Positions 7,567 to 17,156 of a stretch of 64,000 bases of DNA are shown one piece after another; within the stretch, counting starts at the first letter, position 1; each line of letters starts with the position of its first letter. The stretch is from assembly GCA_945860725.1 (NCBI GenBank), contig CAMAQZ010000004.1, positions 1-64,000 on the forward strand, read 5' to 3'. A program made the position numbers and the translations under genes. The notes under the pieces are model-generated. The model saw only the letters and a list, made by a program, of their open reading frames with translations, ran no database searches and was not told where the DNA came from. The DNA is from Klebsiella pneumoniae (lineage in GTDB: Bacteria > Pseudomonadota > Gammaproteobacteria > Steroidobacterales > Steroidobacteraceae).

Positions 7567-10500
7567 CTACACCAGTACCCGCTCGATGCCGCCGTCGTTG
7601 GCGCGGGCCACATAGTCGCGCATCCAATGCTCGCCGAGCACATGGCGGGCGATCTCGACCACGATGTAGTCGGCGTCCGTCTCGGTCTCATCCCCAAAGC
7701 GTTTGAGGCCTTGCAGGCAGGACGGACAGGAGGTCAGCACCTTCACCGGCCCGGTGAAGCCGTCGGCGCGCACCGCGGCCGCGCCTTTCTGCATCTCCTC
7801 GGCCTTGCGGAAGCGCACCTGCGTGGCGATGTCGGGGCGCGTGACGGCGAAGGTGCCGGACTCGCCGCAGCAACGCTCGTTGTTGACGATCGTGCCGTTG
7901 GCGGCGGAGTTCATGAGGGTGTTCACCACCTTCAGCGGCTCATGCTGCTTCATCGGCGAGTGGCAGGGGTCGTGGTAGACGTAGCGCGTGCCGGTCACGC
8001 CCTCGATCTGCACCCCCTTCTCCATGAGGTATTCGTGGATGTCGACGATCCGGCAGCCGGGGAAGATCTTGTCGAATTCATAGCCCTGCAGCTGGTCGTA
8101 GCAGGTGCCACAGCTCACCACCACCGTCTTGATGTCGAGGTAGTTGAGCGTGTTGGCGACGCGGTGGAACAGCACGCGATTATCGGTGATCAGCTTGTCG
8201 GCCTTGGCAAAGTCGCCCGAACCGCGTTGCGGATAGCCGCAGCAAAGATATCCGGGTGGCAGCACGGTCTGCACCCCTATATTCCACAGCATCGCCTGCG
8301 TGGCGAGACCCACCTGCGAGAAGAGGCGCTCCGAGCCGCAGCCTGGGAAATAGAACACGGCCTCCGCATCGGGCGTGGTCGCCTTCGGATCGCGGATCAC
8401 CGGCACATAGTCCTTGTCCTCGATGTCGAGGAGCGCGCGTGCGGTCTTTTTGGGTACGCCTGAGGGCATGCGGCGGTTCACGAAGTGCACCACCTGCTCG
8501 CGGATCGGCGCCTTGCCGGTGGTGGCGGGTGGTGCCTTGATCTGCGGCTTGGTGAAAGCCTTGAGGACCTGGTGCCCGAGTCGCTGCGCCTTGAAGCCCC
8601 ACGCGATGAGCCCCTTGCGCAGGACCTTGATGGTCTCGGGATTCGTGGCGTTCAGGAACGCCATCGACGCTGCGTTACCGGCATTGAAACGCTTCTTGCC
8701 CATGCGGCGCAGCAGGTCGCGCATCGCCATCGTGACCTCGCCGAAGTCGATGTCGACCGGGCAGGGTTTCTCGCACTTGTGGCACACGGTGCAGTGGTCG
8801 GCGACATCGCCGAACTCTTCCCAATGCCGGATCGACACGCCGCGACGGGTCTGCTCCTCGTAGAGGAAGGCCTCGATCAGCAGCGAAGTCGCGAGGATCT
8901 TGTTGCGTGGGCTGTAGAAGAGGTTGGCGCGTGGTACGTGAGTCGCGCAGACGGGTTTGCACTTGCCGCAGCGCAGGCAGTCCTTGATCGCGCCCGAGAT
9001 CGAGCTGATGTCGGACTGCTGCATGATCAGCGACTCGTGCCCGAGCAGGTTGAAGCTCGGCGTATAGGCGCGGGTGAGATCGCCCCCCGGCAGCAGCTTG
9101 CCCTTGTTGAAGCGGCCCTCGGGGTCGATGCGCGACTTGTAGGCGCGCAGTTCGGCGGTCTCGTCCTCGGTGAGGAACTCGAGCTTGGTGATGCCGATGC
9201 CGTGCTCGCCGGAGATCACGCCGCCGAGCTCGCGGGCGATGCGCATGATGCGCACCACGGCGGCTTTCGCCTCCTGCAGCATCAGGTAGTCGTCGGAGTT
9301 GACCGGGATGTTGGTGTGCACGTTGCCATCGCCCGCATGCATGTGCAGCGCCACCCAGACGCGGCCCTTCAGCACGCGTTGGTGGATGGCGGCGGCTTCG
9401 GCGCGGATCGGCGCAAAGGCGTCGCCGGCGAACAGCGCAGCGAGCGGATCCCGCAGTTCGCGCTTCCAGGACACCCGCAACGAGCGATCTTGCAGGCGCG
9501 CGAAGAGCGCCGGATCGTCGAGCCGGTGCAGCAGATCGGACCAATGGTCGCGCACCGCCGCGACGAGGCGCAGCGCCCTTGCCGGGCGGTCGCCCAGGAT
9601 GTCCTCGCGCGACAGCGCGTCGAGCTCGGCATCTCCGGTCTTGCCGTGCTTGAGCGGACCGCGCAGGAACTCCTCGAGCGCGTCGGCAAGGCGCAGCTTG
9701 TTGGCGATCGAGAGCTCGATGTTGATGCGTTCGATGGCGTCGGTGTAGTCCCCGAGACGCGGCAGCGGGATCACCACGTCTTCGTTAATTTTGAAGGCGT
9801 TGGTGTGTTTGGCGATCGCGGCGGTGCGTGCTCGATCGAACCAGAACTTCCTGCGTGCGTCGGCGCCGACGGCGATGAAGCCCTCACCGCCCCGGGCGTT
9901 GGCGATGCGGACGGTCTCGCTGGTGGCTCGCGCCACGGCGGCGTCATCTTCGCCGACGATGTCGCCGATCAACACCATCTTGGGCAGCGCGCCGCGCTTG
10001 CTCTTGGTGACATAGCCGACCGCCTTGAGGTAGCGCTCATCGAGGTGCTCGAGCCCCGCGAGCTTGACGCCGTCGGCACGGTCCGCGGCGTCGAGACGAG
10101 CGATGATCTCGACGATCGAGGGGATCGCCTCGCGCGCTTCGCCGAAGAATTCGAGACATACCGTGCGCATGTGCCGCGGCATGTGATGCACCACCCAGCG
10201 CGCTGCGGTGATGAGGCCATCGCAGCCTTCTTTCTGCACGCCGGGCAGTCCGCCCAGGAACTTGTCGGTGACATCCTTGCCGAGACCGGCCTTGCGGAAC
10301 GCCGAGCCGGCCATCACCAGCATCTCGGTGCGCAGCACGCGCGCACTCGCCGCCGGGGAACGACCGTCCTTCCAGGTGAGGCGCCAAGTGACCTCCGGCG
10401 CGTCGTGGAGCTTGCCGAGGTTGTGGCCGATGCGCTCGACCTCGAGCCAGTCGCCCTGCGGGTCCACCATGCGCCACCAGGCGAGGTTGTCGACCGCCGT

Positions 10501-11463
10501 GCCCCACAGCACCGCTTTTTTGCCGCCCGCGTTCATGGCGATGTTGCCGCCGATGCAGCAGGCGTCCATGGAGGTGGGGTCGACCGCGAACACGAAGCCT
10601 GCCCGCTCGGCGGCATCGGCCACGCGCTTGGTCACGACGCCCGCCTCCGAGAAGACGGTGGGTACGGCGCGATCGGCGCCGCCCGCGCCGCCCGCGCCGC
10701 CCGGCAGCACGACATGCTCGACCTCGGAGACCCGCTCGAGCTTCTCGGTGTTGATGACCGCCGACAACGGTGTCAGCGGGATCGCGCCGCCCGTGTAGCC
10801 GGTGCCGCCGCCGCGCGGCACGATGCTAAGGCCGAGTTCGATGCAGGCACGCACGATCCCCGGGATCTCATCTTCGGCATCGGGGCTGATGACGACGAAC
10901 GGGTACTCCACACGCCAATCGGTGGCGTCGGTGACATGCGAGACGCGCGCGAAAGCATCGAAGGCGATGGCGTCGCTGCGGGTGTGGCGACGCAACCGGC
11001 GCCGTGCCTGATCGCGCAGGCGACGGGTGCGCTCGAAACCCTCGTCGAAATCGACCACCGCGCGGCGTGCCGCAGCGAGCAGCTCACCGACCTTGCGGTC
11101 GCGCTCGCGCTCGGTCGCGCTGAGGTCGGGGTCGCGGCGCTTGTCGATCTCGCCGAGCCGGTGTCCGAGCGCCTCGATGAGGAGCCGACGGCGTCGCGGG
11201 TTGTCGAGCAGGTCATCCTCGAGGTAGGGGTTGCGCTGCACCGCCCAGATGTCGCCGAGGACTTCATAGAGCATGCGCGCAGAGCGGCCGGTGCGTCGTT
11301 CGCCGCGTAATTCATCGAGCATCGTCCACGCATCGACCCCGAGCAGGCGGATGACGATCTCGCGGTCCGAAAAAGAGGTGTAGTTGTACGGGATCTCGCG
11401 GATGCGCGGCGTAGCGCTTGCCGGCGGGGCGAACAACGGTAGTTCAGAGGCGAGGGCGTTCAT
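7567..11463 (-). CDS. Giant FAD-linked oxidase / iron-sulfur fusion with DUF3683 domain
   Basis: A roughly 1298-residue fused oxidoreductase related to glycolate oxidase GlcD plus GlcF and to D-lactate dehydrogenases. The order is a DUF3683-like N-terminus ([16 protein letters not shown]), a FAD_binding_4 domain with [11 protein letters not shown] near residue 220, and a FAD-oxidase C-terminal domain with [15 protein letters not shown] and ISGEHGIG. Two 4Fe-4S motifs follow ([11 protein letters not shown] and [12 protein letters not shown]), then two CCG cysteine-rich domains ([10 protein letters not shown]...LCCGYP and CHSPMK...RCCGESG). Substrate is not predictable; a 2-hydroxyacid is likely. 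The start is uncertain: ATGs at 11517, 11478 and 11463 are all open. I take 11463 because the conserved region begins soon after it. A Gly-Gly-Ala triple repeat (near 10676-10703) sits in the FAD domain. Confidence 0.9.
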   Translation of the reverse strand: MNALASELPLFAPPASATPRIREIPYNYTSFSDREIVIRLLGVDAWTMLDELRGERRTGRSARMLYEVLGDIWAVQRNPYLEDDLLDNPRRRRLLIEALGHRLGEIDKRRDPDLSATERERDRKVGELLAAARRAVVDFDEGFERTRRLRDQARRRLRRHTRSDAIAFDAFARVSHVTDATDWRVEYPFVVISPDAEDEIPGIVRACIELGLSIVPRGGGTGYTGGAIPLTPLSAVINTEKLERVSEVEHVVLPGGAGGAGGADRAVPTVFSEAGVVTKRVADAAERAGFVFAVDPTSMDACCIGGNIAMNAGGKKAVLWGTAVDNLAWWRMVDPQGDWLEVERIGHNLGKLHDAPEVTWRLTWKDGRSPAASARVLRTEMLVMAGSAFRKAGLGKDVTDKFLGGLPGVQKEGCDGLITAARWVVHHMPRHMRTVCLEFFGEAREAIPSIVEIIARLDAADRADGVKLAGLEHLDERYLKAVGYVTKSKRGALPKMVLIGDIVGEDDAAVARATSETVRIANARGGEGFIAVGADARRKFWFDRARTAAIAKHTNAFKINEDVVIPLPRLGDYTDAIERINIELSIANKLRLADALEEFLRGPLKHGKTGDAELDALSREDILGDRPARALRLVAAVRDHWSDLLHRLDDPALFARLQDRSLRVSWKRELRDPLAALFAGDAFAPIRAEAAAIHQRVLKGRVWVALHMHAGDGNVHTNIPVNSDDYLMLQEAKAAVVRIMRIARELGGVISGEHGIGITKLEFLTEDETAELRAYKSRIDPEGRFNKGKLLPGGDLTRAYTPSFNLLGHESLIMQQSDISSISGAIKDCLRCGKCKPVCATHVPRANLFYSPRNKILATSLLIEAFLYEEQTRRGVSIRHWEEFGDVADHCTVCHKCEKPCPVDIDFGEVTMAMRDLLRRMGKKRFNAGNAASMAFLNATNPETIKVLRKGLIAWGFKAQRLGHQVLKAFTKPQIKAPPATTGKAPIREQVVHFVNRRMPSGVPKKTARALLDIEDKDYVPVIRDPKATTPDAEAVFYFPGCGSERLFSQVGLATQAMLWNIGVQTVLPPGYLCCGYPQRGSGDFAKADKLITDNRVLFHRVANTLNYLDIKTVVVSCGTCYDQLQGYEFDKIFPGCRIVDIHEYLMEKGVQIEGVTGTRYVYHDPCHSPMKQHEPLKVVNTLMNSAANGTIVNNERCCGESGTFAVTRPDIATQVRFRKAEEMQKGAAAVRADGFTGPVKVLTSCPSCLQGLKRFGDETETDADYIVVEIARHVLGEHWMRDYVARANDGGIERVLV

Positions 11464-11558
11464 ATACGGCGCTGGCATCACAGGTAGATGCCCATTCTCC
11501 CACTGTTCGCCTATCATTTGCGCACCATGACAAGCCCCTGCTCCCCGCCGAGCGGTCC

Positions 11559-12143
11559 ATGACCGCCGAGAAGCCGCTGCGACATGGGCTGACGGCGCAC
11601 CGCAGCCAACCGGTGCCTGCGGGATGGCACATCGAGGTCGTGACGCGATGGTCGCCGGGTGGACTGCTGCTCGAGTACACGATAGGGGTGCCGGCAGGGC
11701 GATTGGTGCTGGCGCCGCGCAGCGAGACCCCCGCCGCGCAGGATCATCTTTGGAAGCGGACCTGTTGCGAGCTCTTCCTTGGGGTGCCTGGCGATCGGTC
11801 CTACCTCGAGTTCAATTTCTCCCCGTCCGGCGATTGGGCGGCCTACGCGTTCGACGGCTACCGGGCAGGCGCCCGCAACCACTGTTGGACCGGGCAGACC
11901 CCCGAGGTGCGGATCCTGCCGGGCGAGGGCACGACCCGCCTGCTCGCCACGGTGCCGCATGCGGCGCTGCGCCCCCTGTGGCGCAAGGACTCGGCGCTCA
12001 CCTGGCAGGCCGGCATCACCGTGGTGCTCGAGACCCACCTCGGGCTCAGCTACTGGTCGCTCGCTCATCCTCGGGCGCAGCCGGAGTTCCACGATCGCGC
12101 CGGCTTCGTCGGCGCGATCAGCGTCCCGGAGGCCCTGTCCTGA
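11559..12143 (+). CDS. DOMON-like domain protein
   Basis: A 194-residue protein resembling the DOMON-like beta-sandwich domain family of bacteria. Conserved-looking stretches are [33 protein letters not shown], and SYWSLAHP near the C-terminus. There is no signal peptide or membrane segment. DOMON domains bind heme or sugars, but no heme ligand is evident, so the role is unknown. The gene ends in a four-base overlap with the DUF1343 muramidase gene, which implies translational coupling and a shared job, perhaps in cell-wall sugar handling. The start is the ATG at 11559; the frame is open further upstream but that would run into the divergent gene. Confidence 0.75.
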   Translation: MTAEKPLRHGLTAHRSQPVPAGWHIEVVTRWSPGGLLLEYTIGVPAGRLVLAPRSETPAAQDHLWKRTCCELFLGVPGDRSYLEFNFSPSGDWAAYAFDGYRAGARNHCWTGQTPEVRILPGEGTTRLLATVPHAALRPLWRKDSALTWQAGITVVLETHLGLSYWSLAHPRAQPEFHDRAGFVGAISVPEALS

Positions 12144-13369
12144 GGGGCGGGACCCTCTTCGGTATCGATCGGCTGCTCGCCGATCCGGCGTTGCGCGCGC
12201 CGCTCGCTGGACGACGGCTCGGCTTGCTCGCGCACCCGGCGTCTATGACCGCCGACGGGCGTCATTCTTTGGATGCCTTGGCCGCCACGCCGGGACTGCG
12301 GGTGACGGCGGCCTTCGGTCCGCAGCACGGCTTGCGCGGCGACAAGCAGGACAACATGGTCGAGTCCGAGGATTTCCTCGACCCCGCGCTCGGCATCCCC
12401 GTGTTCAGCCTGTACGGGACGGTGCGCCGTCCCACCGATTCGATGTTGGAACATTGCGATGTGCTGCTCATCGATCTGCAGGACCTCGGCTGCCGCATTT
12501 ATACCTTCATCACCACGCTGCGCTATGTTCTCGAGGCCTGCGCCCGCCTCGGCAAGGCGGTGTGGGTGCTCGACCGTCCGAACCCGGCCGGTCGGCAGGT
12601 GGAAGGCCTTGCGCTGCGACCGGGTTGGGAGAGCTTTGTCGGCGCGGGTCCGATGCCGATGCGGCACGGGCTGACGATGGGCGAGATGGCGCGCTGGTTC
12701 GTGCGCGAGTGCCGCATCGAGGTGGAGCTTGTGGTGGTGCCGATGCGGGGCTGGGACCCACACGCCGCCCCAGGCTTTGGTTGGCCGCTCGGCGAGCGTA
12801 GCTGGGTCAACCCCAGCCCAAACGCGCCGAATGTCTACATGGCGCGCGCCTATGCGGGCACGGTGATGCTCGAGGGTACGACCCTCTCTGAGGGTCGCGG
12901 CACGACCCGGCCGCTCGAACTCTTCGGCGCGCCCGACCTCGATGCCAAGGTGCTGCTCGGCGAGATGGCGCGGCTCGCCCCCGAATGGCTGGCAGGTTGC
13001 CGGTTGCGCCCCTGTTGGTTCGAGCCCACCTTCCACAAATACGCGGGCGAGCGCTGCGCGGGTGTGCAGGTGCACACGGACGACCCGGCTTACGACCCGG
13101 CGACGTTCCGCCCTTGGCGCCTGCAGGCGCTGGCCTTCAAGGCCTTGCGACGGCTGCGGCCTGATTATCCACTATGGCGGGATTTCCCCTACGAGTACGA
13201 GACGACGCGTCTCGCGATCGATGTTATCAACGGCAGTACGCTGTTGCGCGAGTGGGTCGACGACCCGGCCGCCGAGCCAGCCGACCTCGACGCGCTCGCG
13301 CGCGCCGATGAGGCGGCGTGGCGGCGGGCGAATGCGGATGTCCTGACGGTGGGAACCCCCGCAGGCTAG
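12140..13369 (+). CDS. DUF1343 protein, NamZ-like exo-beta-N-acetylmuramidase
   Basis: A 409-residue DUF1343 protein. A Bacillus member (YbbC/NamZ) of this family is an exo-N-acetylmuramidase that trims MurNAc from peptidoglycan fragments. Matching features are FGIDRLL...GRRLGLLAHPASMT, FGPQHGLRGDKQDNM, PVFSLYGTVRRPT, DLQDLGCRIYTFI, WVLDRPNPAGR, PMRHGLTMGEMA and EGTTLSEGRGTTRPLELFGAP. No ATG, GTG or TTG lies in frame early enough to include the conserved N-terminus. The best start is CTG at 12140, seven bases after a strong GGAGG (12128-12132) and overlapping the stop of the DOMON gene. No clear signal peptide is seen, which suggests cytoplasmic recycling. Confidence 0.85.
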   Translation: MRGGTLFGIDRLLADPALRAPLAGRRLGLLAHPASMTADGRHSLDALAATPGLRVTAAFGPQHGLRGDKQDNMVESEDFLDPALGIPVFSLYGTVRRPTDSMLEHCDVLLIDLQDLGCRIYTFITTLRYVLEACARLGKAVWVLDRPNPAGRQVEGLALRPGWESFVGAGPMPMRHGLTMGEMARWFVRECRIEVELVVVPMRGWDPHAAPGFGWPLGERSWVNPSPNAPNVYMARAYAGTVMLEGTTLSEGRGTTRPLELFGAPDLDAKVLLGEMARLAPEWLAGCRLRPCWFEPTFHKYAGERCAGVQVHTDDPAYDPATFRPWRLQALAFKALRRLRPDYPLWRDFPYEYETTRLAIDVINGSTLLREWVDDPAAEPADLDALARADEAAWRRANADVLTVGTPAG

Positions 13370-13416
13370 GATGGTCAAAAGATTTTGACGACTCGTCCGT
13401 CGTCACGGAGGACAGC

Positions 13417-13722
13417 ATGCACACCACCCCCGACTCCGACCGTATCCTGGATGACCTGCGACGGGTCGTGGAGGACGCGGAATCCTTGCTGCGTGAGACC
13501 TCCGGTCTGGTCGGCGAGCGTGCGGCCGAGGCGCGTGAGCGTGTCGCGGAGTCCGTACGCGGCGCGCGCGAGCGGCTCTCCGGCCTCGAGCAGGAACTGC
13601 TCGATCGCGCCAAAGACGCGGCCGACGAGGCAGAGAAGTATGTCCGTAGTAATCCCTGGCAGTCGCTCGGCATCGCGGCGGGCGTCGGTTTGATCCTGGG
13701 CGTCTTGCTCAGCCGTCGCTGA
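13417..13722 (+). CDS. yqjD: DUF883 / ElaB-YqjD family membrane-anchored ribosome-associated protein
   Basis: A 101-residue protein with a long charged helical N-terminal part (DDLRRVVEDAESLLRETSGL and heptad-like repeats through residue 75) and one C-terminal membrane segment (SLGIAAGVGLILGVLLSRR). This is the layout of E. coli YqjD and ElaB, which tether stationary-phase ribosomes to the inner membrane. GGAGG lies five bases before the ATG at 13417. The gene starts a yqjD-yqjE-yqjK trio as in enterobacteria, with 22 bases to the next gene. Confidence 0.88.
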   Translation: MHTTPDSDRILDDLRRVVEDAESLLRETSGLVGERAAEARERVAESVRGARERLSGLEQELLDRAKDAADEAEKYVRSNPWQSLGIAAGVGLILGVLLSRR

Positions 13723-13744
13723 GGTCCGTCGTCCCCTGCCGCAC

Positions 13745-14158
13745 ATGTTCGACTCCCTGCGCCAGCTCGTCACCCAGCTGCTCTCGTTGCTGCAAGTGCG
13801 CATCGAGCTGCTCACCACCGAGCTCTCCGGGGAGCTGCGGCGGCTGGCCGTGATTCTCGTCTGGGCGGCCGTCGGTCTGCTGTTCGTGCTCCTCGCGTTG
13901 CTGATGATCGTCGCCACGGTCATCGTCGCGTTCTGGGACACTAATCGATTGCTCGCGGTGGGGCTGGTGGCGCTGCTGTTCGTGGTCTTGGCGGGTCTGG
14001 CGGTCTGGCAGGTCCTGCGCCGTGTGCGCAACGGGCCGCCGCTGCTCGAGGGCACGCTCGCCGAACTGCGTCGCGACCGGGCGGCATTGGACGCTGCGGC
14101 CAGACGCGTCGACCCTGGTGTGCGTCGGGACGATCGTTGGCCGGAGGGACCACCATGA
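13745..14158 (+). CDS. yqjE: YqjE family (phage holin superfamily) membrane protein
   Basis: A 137-residue inner-membrane protein. An amphipathic N-terminal helix (FDSLRQLVTQLLSLLQVRIE) precedes two strong membrane segments (about residues 37-59 and 70-92), then a cytoplasmic tail. This matches YqjE, classed with the phage holin superfamily by shape only; there are no phage genes nearby. It overlaps the next gene by ATGA, showing translational coupling within the yqjDEK group. Confidence 0.85.
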   Translation: MFDSLRQLVTQLLSLLQVRIELLTTELSGELRRLAVILVWAAVGLLFVLLALLMIVATVIVAFWDTNRLLAVGLVALLFVVLAGLAVWQVLRRVRNGPPLLEGTLAELRRDRAALDAAARRVDPGVRRDDRWPEGPP

Positions 14159-14505
14159 CGAAGCGTGAATCAGCGACCGAGCGCCGACGCGCGCAGTTGC
14201 TGGCCCGCAGCGCCCGCTTGCGCGAGGACATCGCCCGCACTAGTGCAGGCGTCACCGGTCGGCTCGGCGGCGCGGAGCGCAGCATCAAGGTCGCCCGGGC
14301 GATCACGAGCACACCCGTGCTGTTGGCGGCGGGCGCAGCGTTATTGGCCTATGCGGCCCCCCCAAAGGCCATCAGCCTCGTCGGGCGAGGACTGGTCGGC
14401 GTGAATCTGCTGCGCAGGGTGCTCTCGGCGCTCGGGACAGTGGGCACAGCACCGGGTGCCGCCCGTGACCCGAGCCGCCGGGAGACCTCCGACGGCGGTC
14501 AGTGA
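14155..14505 (+). CDS. yqjK: YqjK-like protein
   Basis: A 116-residue basic protein with an Arg-rich N-terminal helix (ESATERRRAQLLARSARLR) and a moderately hydrophobic centre (about residues 50-70). Position directly after yqjE and the helical, Arg-rich start match YqjK-like proteins, although the family is poorly conserved. The ATG at 14155 overlaps the yqjE stop and has GGAGGG six bases upstream. The last seven bases overlap the convergent gene at 14499. Confidence 0.7.
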   Translation: MTKRESATERRRAQLLARSARLREDIARTSAGVTGRLGGAERSIKVARAITSTPVLLAAGAALLAYAAPPKAISLVGRGLVGVNLLRRVLSALGTVGTAPGAARDPSRRETSDGGQ

Positions 14506-14768
14506 CCGAGGCGACGGCCCCGGTTCGACTTGGCCAGACGCAACGAAAGGCGCAGCGAGAACGCCTTGAAGGTGACGGCTGCGACCGAGCGGTTGAGCGT
14601 CTTCGCCACCTTTTCGGTCGGCATCTTGCCCGCAAGCTTGCGCAGGTTTTTCTCGTCCGCTGGGGTCCAGGAAGTGAAGTTGCGCGATCCCTTCTTAGGC
14701 TTCCGGGTGACCTTAGGCTTCAGGGTGGCCTTGGGCTTCCGGGTGACGCGTGCAGTTTTCTTGGCCAT
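14499..14768 (-). CDS. Small Lys-rich putative DNA-binding protein, SANT/Myb-like
   Basis: An 89-residue, very basic protein. The first 28 residues hold imperfect TRKPK/LKPK repeats, resembling a histone-H1-like tail. The rest (SWTPADEKNLRKLAGKMPTE and onward through about residue 80) resembles a SANT/Myb-type helix-turn-helix with the leading Trp. Similar short Lys-rich proteins with this motif are scattered in proteobacteria without an assigned function. It has its own promoter with a perfect TATAAT, and AAAGGA lies upstream of the ATG, so it is probably well expressed. A nucleoid-associated role is inference. Confidence 0.75.
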   Translation of the reverse strand: MAKKTARVTRKPKATLKPKVTRKPKKGSRNFTSWTPADEKNLRKLAGKMPTEKVAKTLNRSVAAVTFKAFSLRLSLRLAKSNRGRRLGH

Positions 14769-14826
14769 CAGATCGTCCTTTTGATTGATTGATACTGTCC
14801 GGCGTTCAATATTCCGAAGTGGCGAG

Positions 14827-14857
14827 ATTATAGGGGTTCACGCAGGTCTTTCTACAA
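14827..14857 (-). promoter_or_regulatory. Promoter of the SANT-like gene
   Basis: On the minus strand a perfect TATAAT (14832-14827) lies 19 bases after TTGTAG (14857-14852). Transcription would start near 14820, about 52 bases before the ATG at 14768. The surrounding 150 bases are clearly more AT-rich than the genes on either side. Confidence 0.6.
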
Positions 14858-14923
14858 TATTTGAGTGCAATACTTTACAAAAAGCACGCTATTTCGCTCC
14901 GACGCGGGCGTCGCTGCCTGAGA

Positions 14924-17116
14924 TCAGGGCTTGCGCGCGGGAGTTGAAGGTGACGCCACCGGCTTGGTTGGCGGCAAGAAACCGCGCTTGCGCATCAGCG
15001 CGTCGATGCCCGGGTCGCGGCCGCGGAACGCGCGGTAACCGTCCGTCGGGTCGATGGTGTTGCCCACCGAGAACACATTGTCGCGCAGTCGCAGCGCCAT
15101 ATCACGATCCCATGGGCCTTTGGCCTCGGTGAAGGCCTCCCATGCATCGGCGGTGAGGGTGTCCGACCAAAGATAGCTGTAATAGCCGGCGGAATAGCCG
15201 TCGCCCGAGAAGATATGACCGAACTGCGGGGTGCGATGACGCATCACGATCTCGCGGGGCATGCCGAGCGTGGCCAGGGTCTCGCGCTCGAACTTGTCGG
15301 GGTCGATCCGGGCGTCCGGCTGCGCCGCGAGGTGCAGCTTCATGTCGACCAACGCGCCGGCGAGGTACTCGACGGTGGCGAAGCCCTGGTTGAAGTTCTT
15401 GGCGCGCGCGACCTTGGCGACGAGCTCGGCCGGGATCGGCTCACCGGTCTCGTGGTGGACGGCGTAGCGCTCGAGGATCTTCTGGGTCGGCAACCAATGT
15501 TCGAGGAGCTGCGAGGGGAATTCGACATAGTCCCGCGCCACCGCTGTGCCGGAGACGGACGGGTAGTTGACGTTGGAGGCGAGACCATGCAGCGCGTGAC
15601 CAAACTCGTGGAACAGCGTCACGGCGTCGTCCCAGCTGATGAGCACTGGCTCGCCGGGCTCGCCCTTCACGAAGTTGGAGTTGTTGGAGACGATGGTGGT
15701 GATCTCGCCGTCGAAGCGCTCCTGATCGCGATAGGCGTTCATCCACGCGCCTGATTGCTTGCCGACGCGGGCGTAGGGGTCGAAGTACCAGAGGCCGACA
15801 TGCTGCCCCTTGAGGTCGGTGACCGACCAGACGGCGACATCGGGGTGATAAACGGGCACCGTGCCGGGCGGCAAGGCCTCGAAGCGCAGACCGAACAGTT
15901 CCTGCGCCACGAAGAACATGCCTTCACGGAGCTTGTCGAGCTGCAGGTAGGGTTTGAGCTGGTGGGTGTCGAGGTCGTACTTGGCCTTGCGGACCTTCTC
16001 CGCATAGAACCGGTAGTCCCAGGGCTCGATGGTGACCTTGTCGCCCTCGGCGTCCGCGACACGCTGCATGTCGGCGACCTCTTCACGCACCCGCGCGGCG
16101 GCGGGCTTCCAGACCGCTTCCATCAGTTCCATGGCCCGCTCCGGGGTTCGCGCCATGGTGTTCTCGAGCCGCCAGTGAGCATGCGTAGGATGGCCGAGCA
16201 GGCGCGCCCGCTCGGCGCGGAGCTGCAGGATCTCGCCGATGATCGCATTGTTGTCGCGCGCATCGCCGTTGTCGCCGCGGCCCACGAACTCGCGCCACAC
16301 CTTTTCGCGCAGGTCGCGACGGGTGGAGTCGGTGAGGAAGGGCTCGACGGATGAGCGGGTGTTGGCGATCACCCATCGACCTTTCAGGCCGCGACTCGCG
16401 GCGTCCGTCGCGTAGCCCGCGCGCAGCGACTCGGGCAAGCCCTCGAGGTCGGTCTCAGAGCCGAGCTGCGTGAAGCGCGAGCCCTCGTCGGCGAGGAGGT
16501 TCTGGCTGAAGCGCGTGAACAGCCCGGCCAAAGATTGGTTGATCGCGGCCAGACGGGTCTTCGATGCGGCATCGAGCTGGGCGCCGGCGCGCACGAGATC
16601 GGTATAGGTGAGCCAAGTGAGGCGCTGCTGCTCTGCGGTGAGACCGGCAGTCGTGCGCGTGTCGTAGACCGCAGCGATGCGCGCGAACAGCTTGTCGTTC
16701 TGGGTGATCCGGTCGCGGAACGCGGCGAGCTTGGGTTCGAGATCGCGCTCGACCGCCTGTACGGCCTCGTCGCTGAGCGTGGAGCCGTAGATGCCGTAGA
16801 CCGTATAGGCGCGGCGCAAGGCGCGACCGGAACGCTCCATCGCGGCGATGGTGTTCTCGAAGGTCGCCGGTGCGGGATCGTCGGCGATCGTCTGAAGTTC
16901 GACCAGTTGCCGGGCCATACCGGCTTCCATCGCAGGCGCGAGCCCAGCGGGCGAGGCTTTGTCGAAGGCGGGTACGCCGCCGTACGGACCGATCCACGGT
17001 GCGGCGAGCACGGGCAGCGACGGCGGCGAGGCGGCGTTGGAGGGTGCAGTGGAGATTGCGGTAGAGGCGGCGGCGATGAGGGCGGTGGTCATGGCGATAC
17101 GGAGCGCGTGGCGCAT
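14924..17116 (-). CDS. dcp: M3 family peptidyl-dipeptidase Dcp, exported
   Basis: A 730-residue zinc metallopeptidase of family M3. The catalytic HEFGHALHG lies near residue 500 and supplies two zinc-binding His and the catalytic Glu. An N-terminal signal peptide of about 28 residues (ATALIAAASTA-type core, cut near SNAAS) places it in the periplasm. The N-terminal WIGPYGGVPAFDK and FENTIAAMERSGR blocks and the C-terminal FGHIFSGDGYSAGYYSYLWS are typical of dipeptidyl carboxypeptidase Dcp, which removes C-terminal dipeptides. Forty bases separate it from the cyclase gene upstream, so it may be the last gene of a four-gene unit. Oligopeptidase A is the main alternative name. Confidence 0.9.
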   Translation of the reverse strand: MRHALRIAMTTALIAAASTAISTAPSNAASPPSLPVLAAPWIGPYGGVPAFDKASPAGLAPAMEAGMARQLVELQTIADDPAPATFENTIAAMERSGRALRRAYTVYGIYGSTLSDEAVQAVERDLEPKLAAFRDRITQNDKLFARIAAVYDTRTTAGLTAEQQRLTWLTYTDLVRAGAQLDAASKTRLAAINQSLAGLFTRFSQNLLADEGSRFTQLGSETDLEGLPESLRAGYATDAASRGLKGRWVIANTRSSVEPFLTDSTRRDLREKVWREFVGRGDNGDARDNNAIIGEILQLRAERARLLGHPTHAHWRLENTMARTPERAMELMEAVWKPAAARVREEVADMQRVADAEGDKVTIEPWDYRFYAEKVRKAKYDLDTHQLKPYLQLDKLREGMFFVAQELFGLRFEALPPGTVPVYHPDVAVWSVTDLKGQHVGLWYFDPYARVGKQSGAWMNAYRDQERFDGEITTIVSNNSNFVKGEPGEPVLISWDDAVTLFHEFGHALHGLASNVNYPSVSGTAVARDYVEFPSQLLEHWLPTQKILERYAVHHETGEPIPAELVAKVARAKNFNQGFATVEYLAGALVDMKLHLAAQPDARIDPDKFERETLATLGMPREIVMRHRTPQFGHIFSGDGYSAGYYSYLWSDTLTADAWEAFTEAKGPWDRDMALRLRDNVFSVGNTIDPTDGYRAFRGRDPGIDALMRKRGFLPPTKPVASPSTPARKP

Positions 17117-17156
17117 GGGAGTGGTTTCGGGTGTCTGGGGGCGGGAGGTCAGGATA

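Noticed and set aside
8485-11310. 941-codon plus-strand frame opposite the FAD/iron-sulfur oxidoreductase
   Set aside because: Same antisense artefact; the minus-strand protein has complete cofactor motifs.
13745-14158. Holin-like protein as sign of a prophage
   Set aside because: It is YqjE in a yqjD-yqjE-yqjK trio; no capsid, tail, integrase or lysis genes are nearby.
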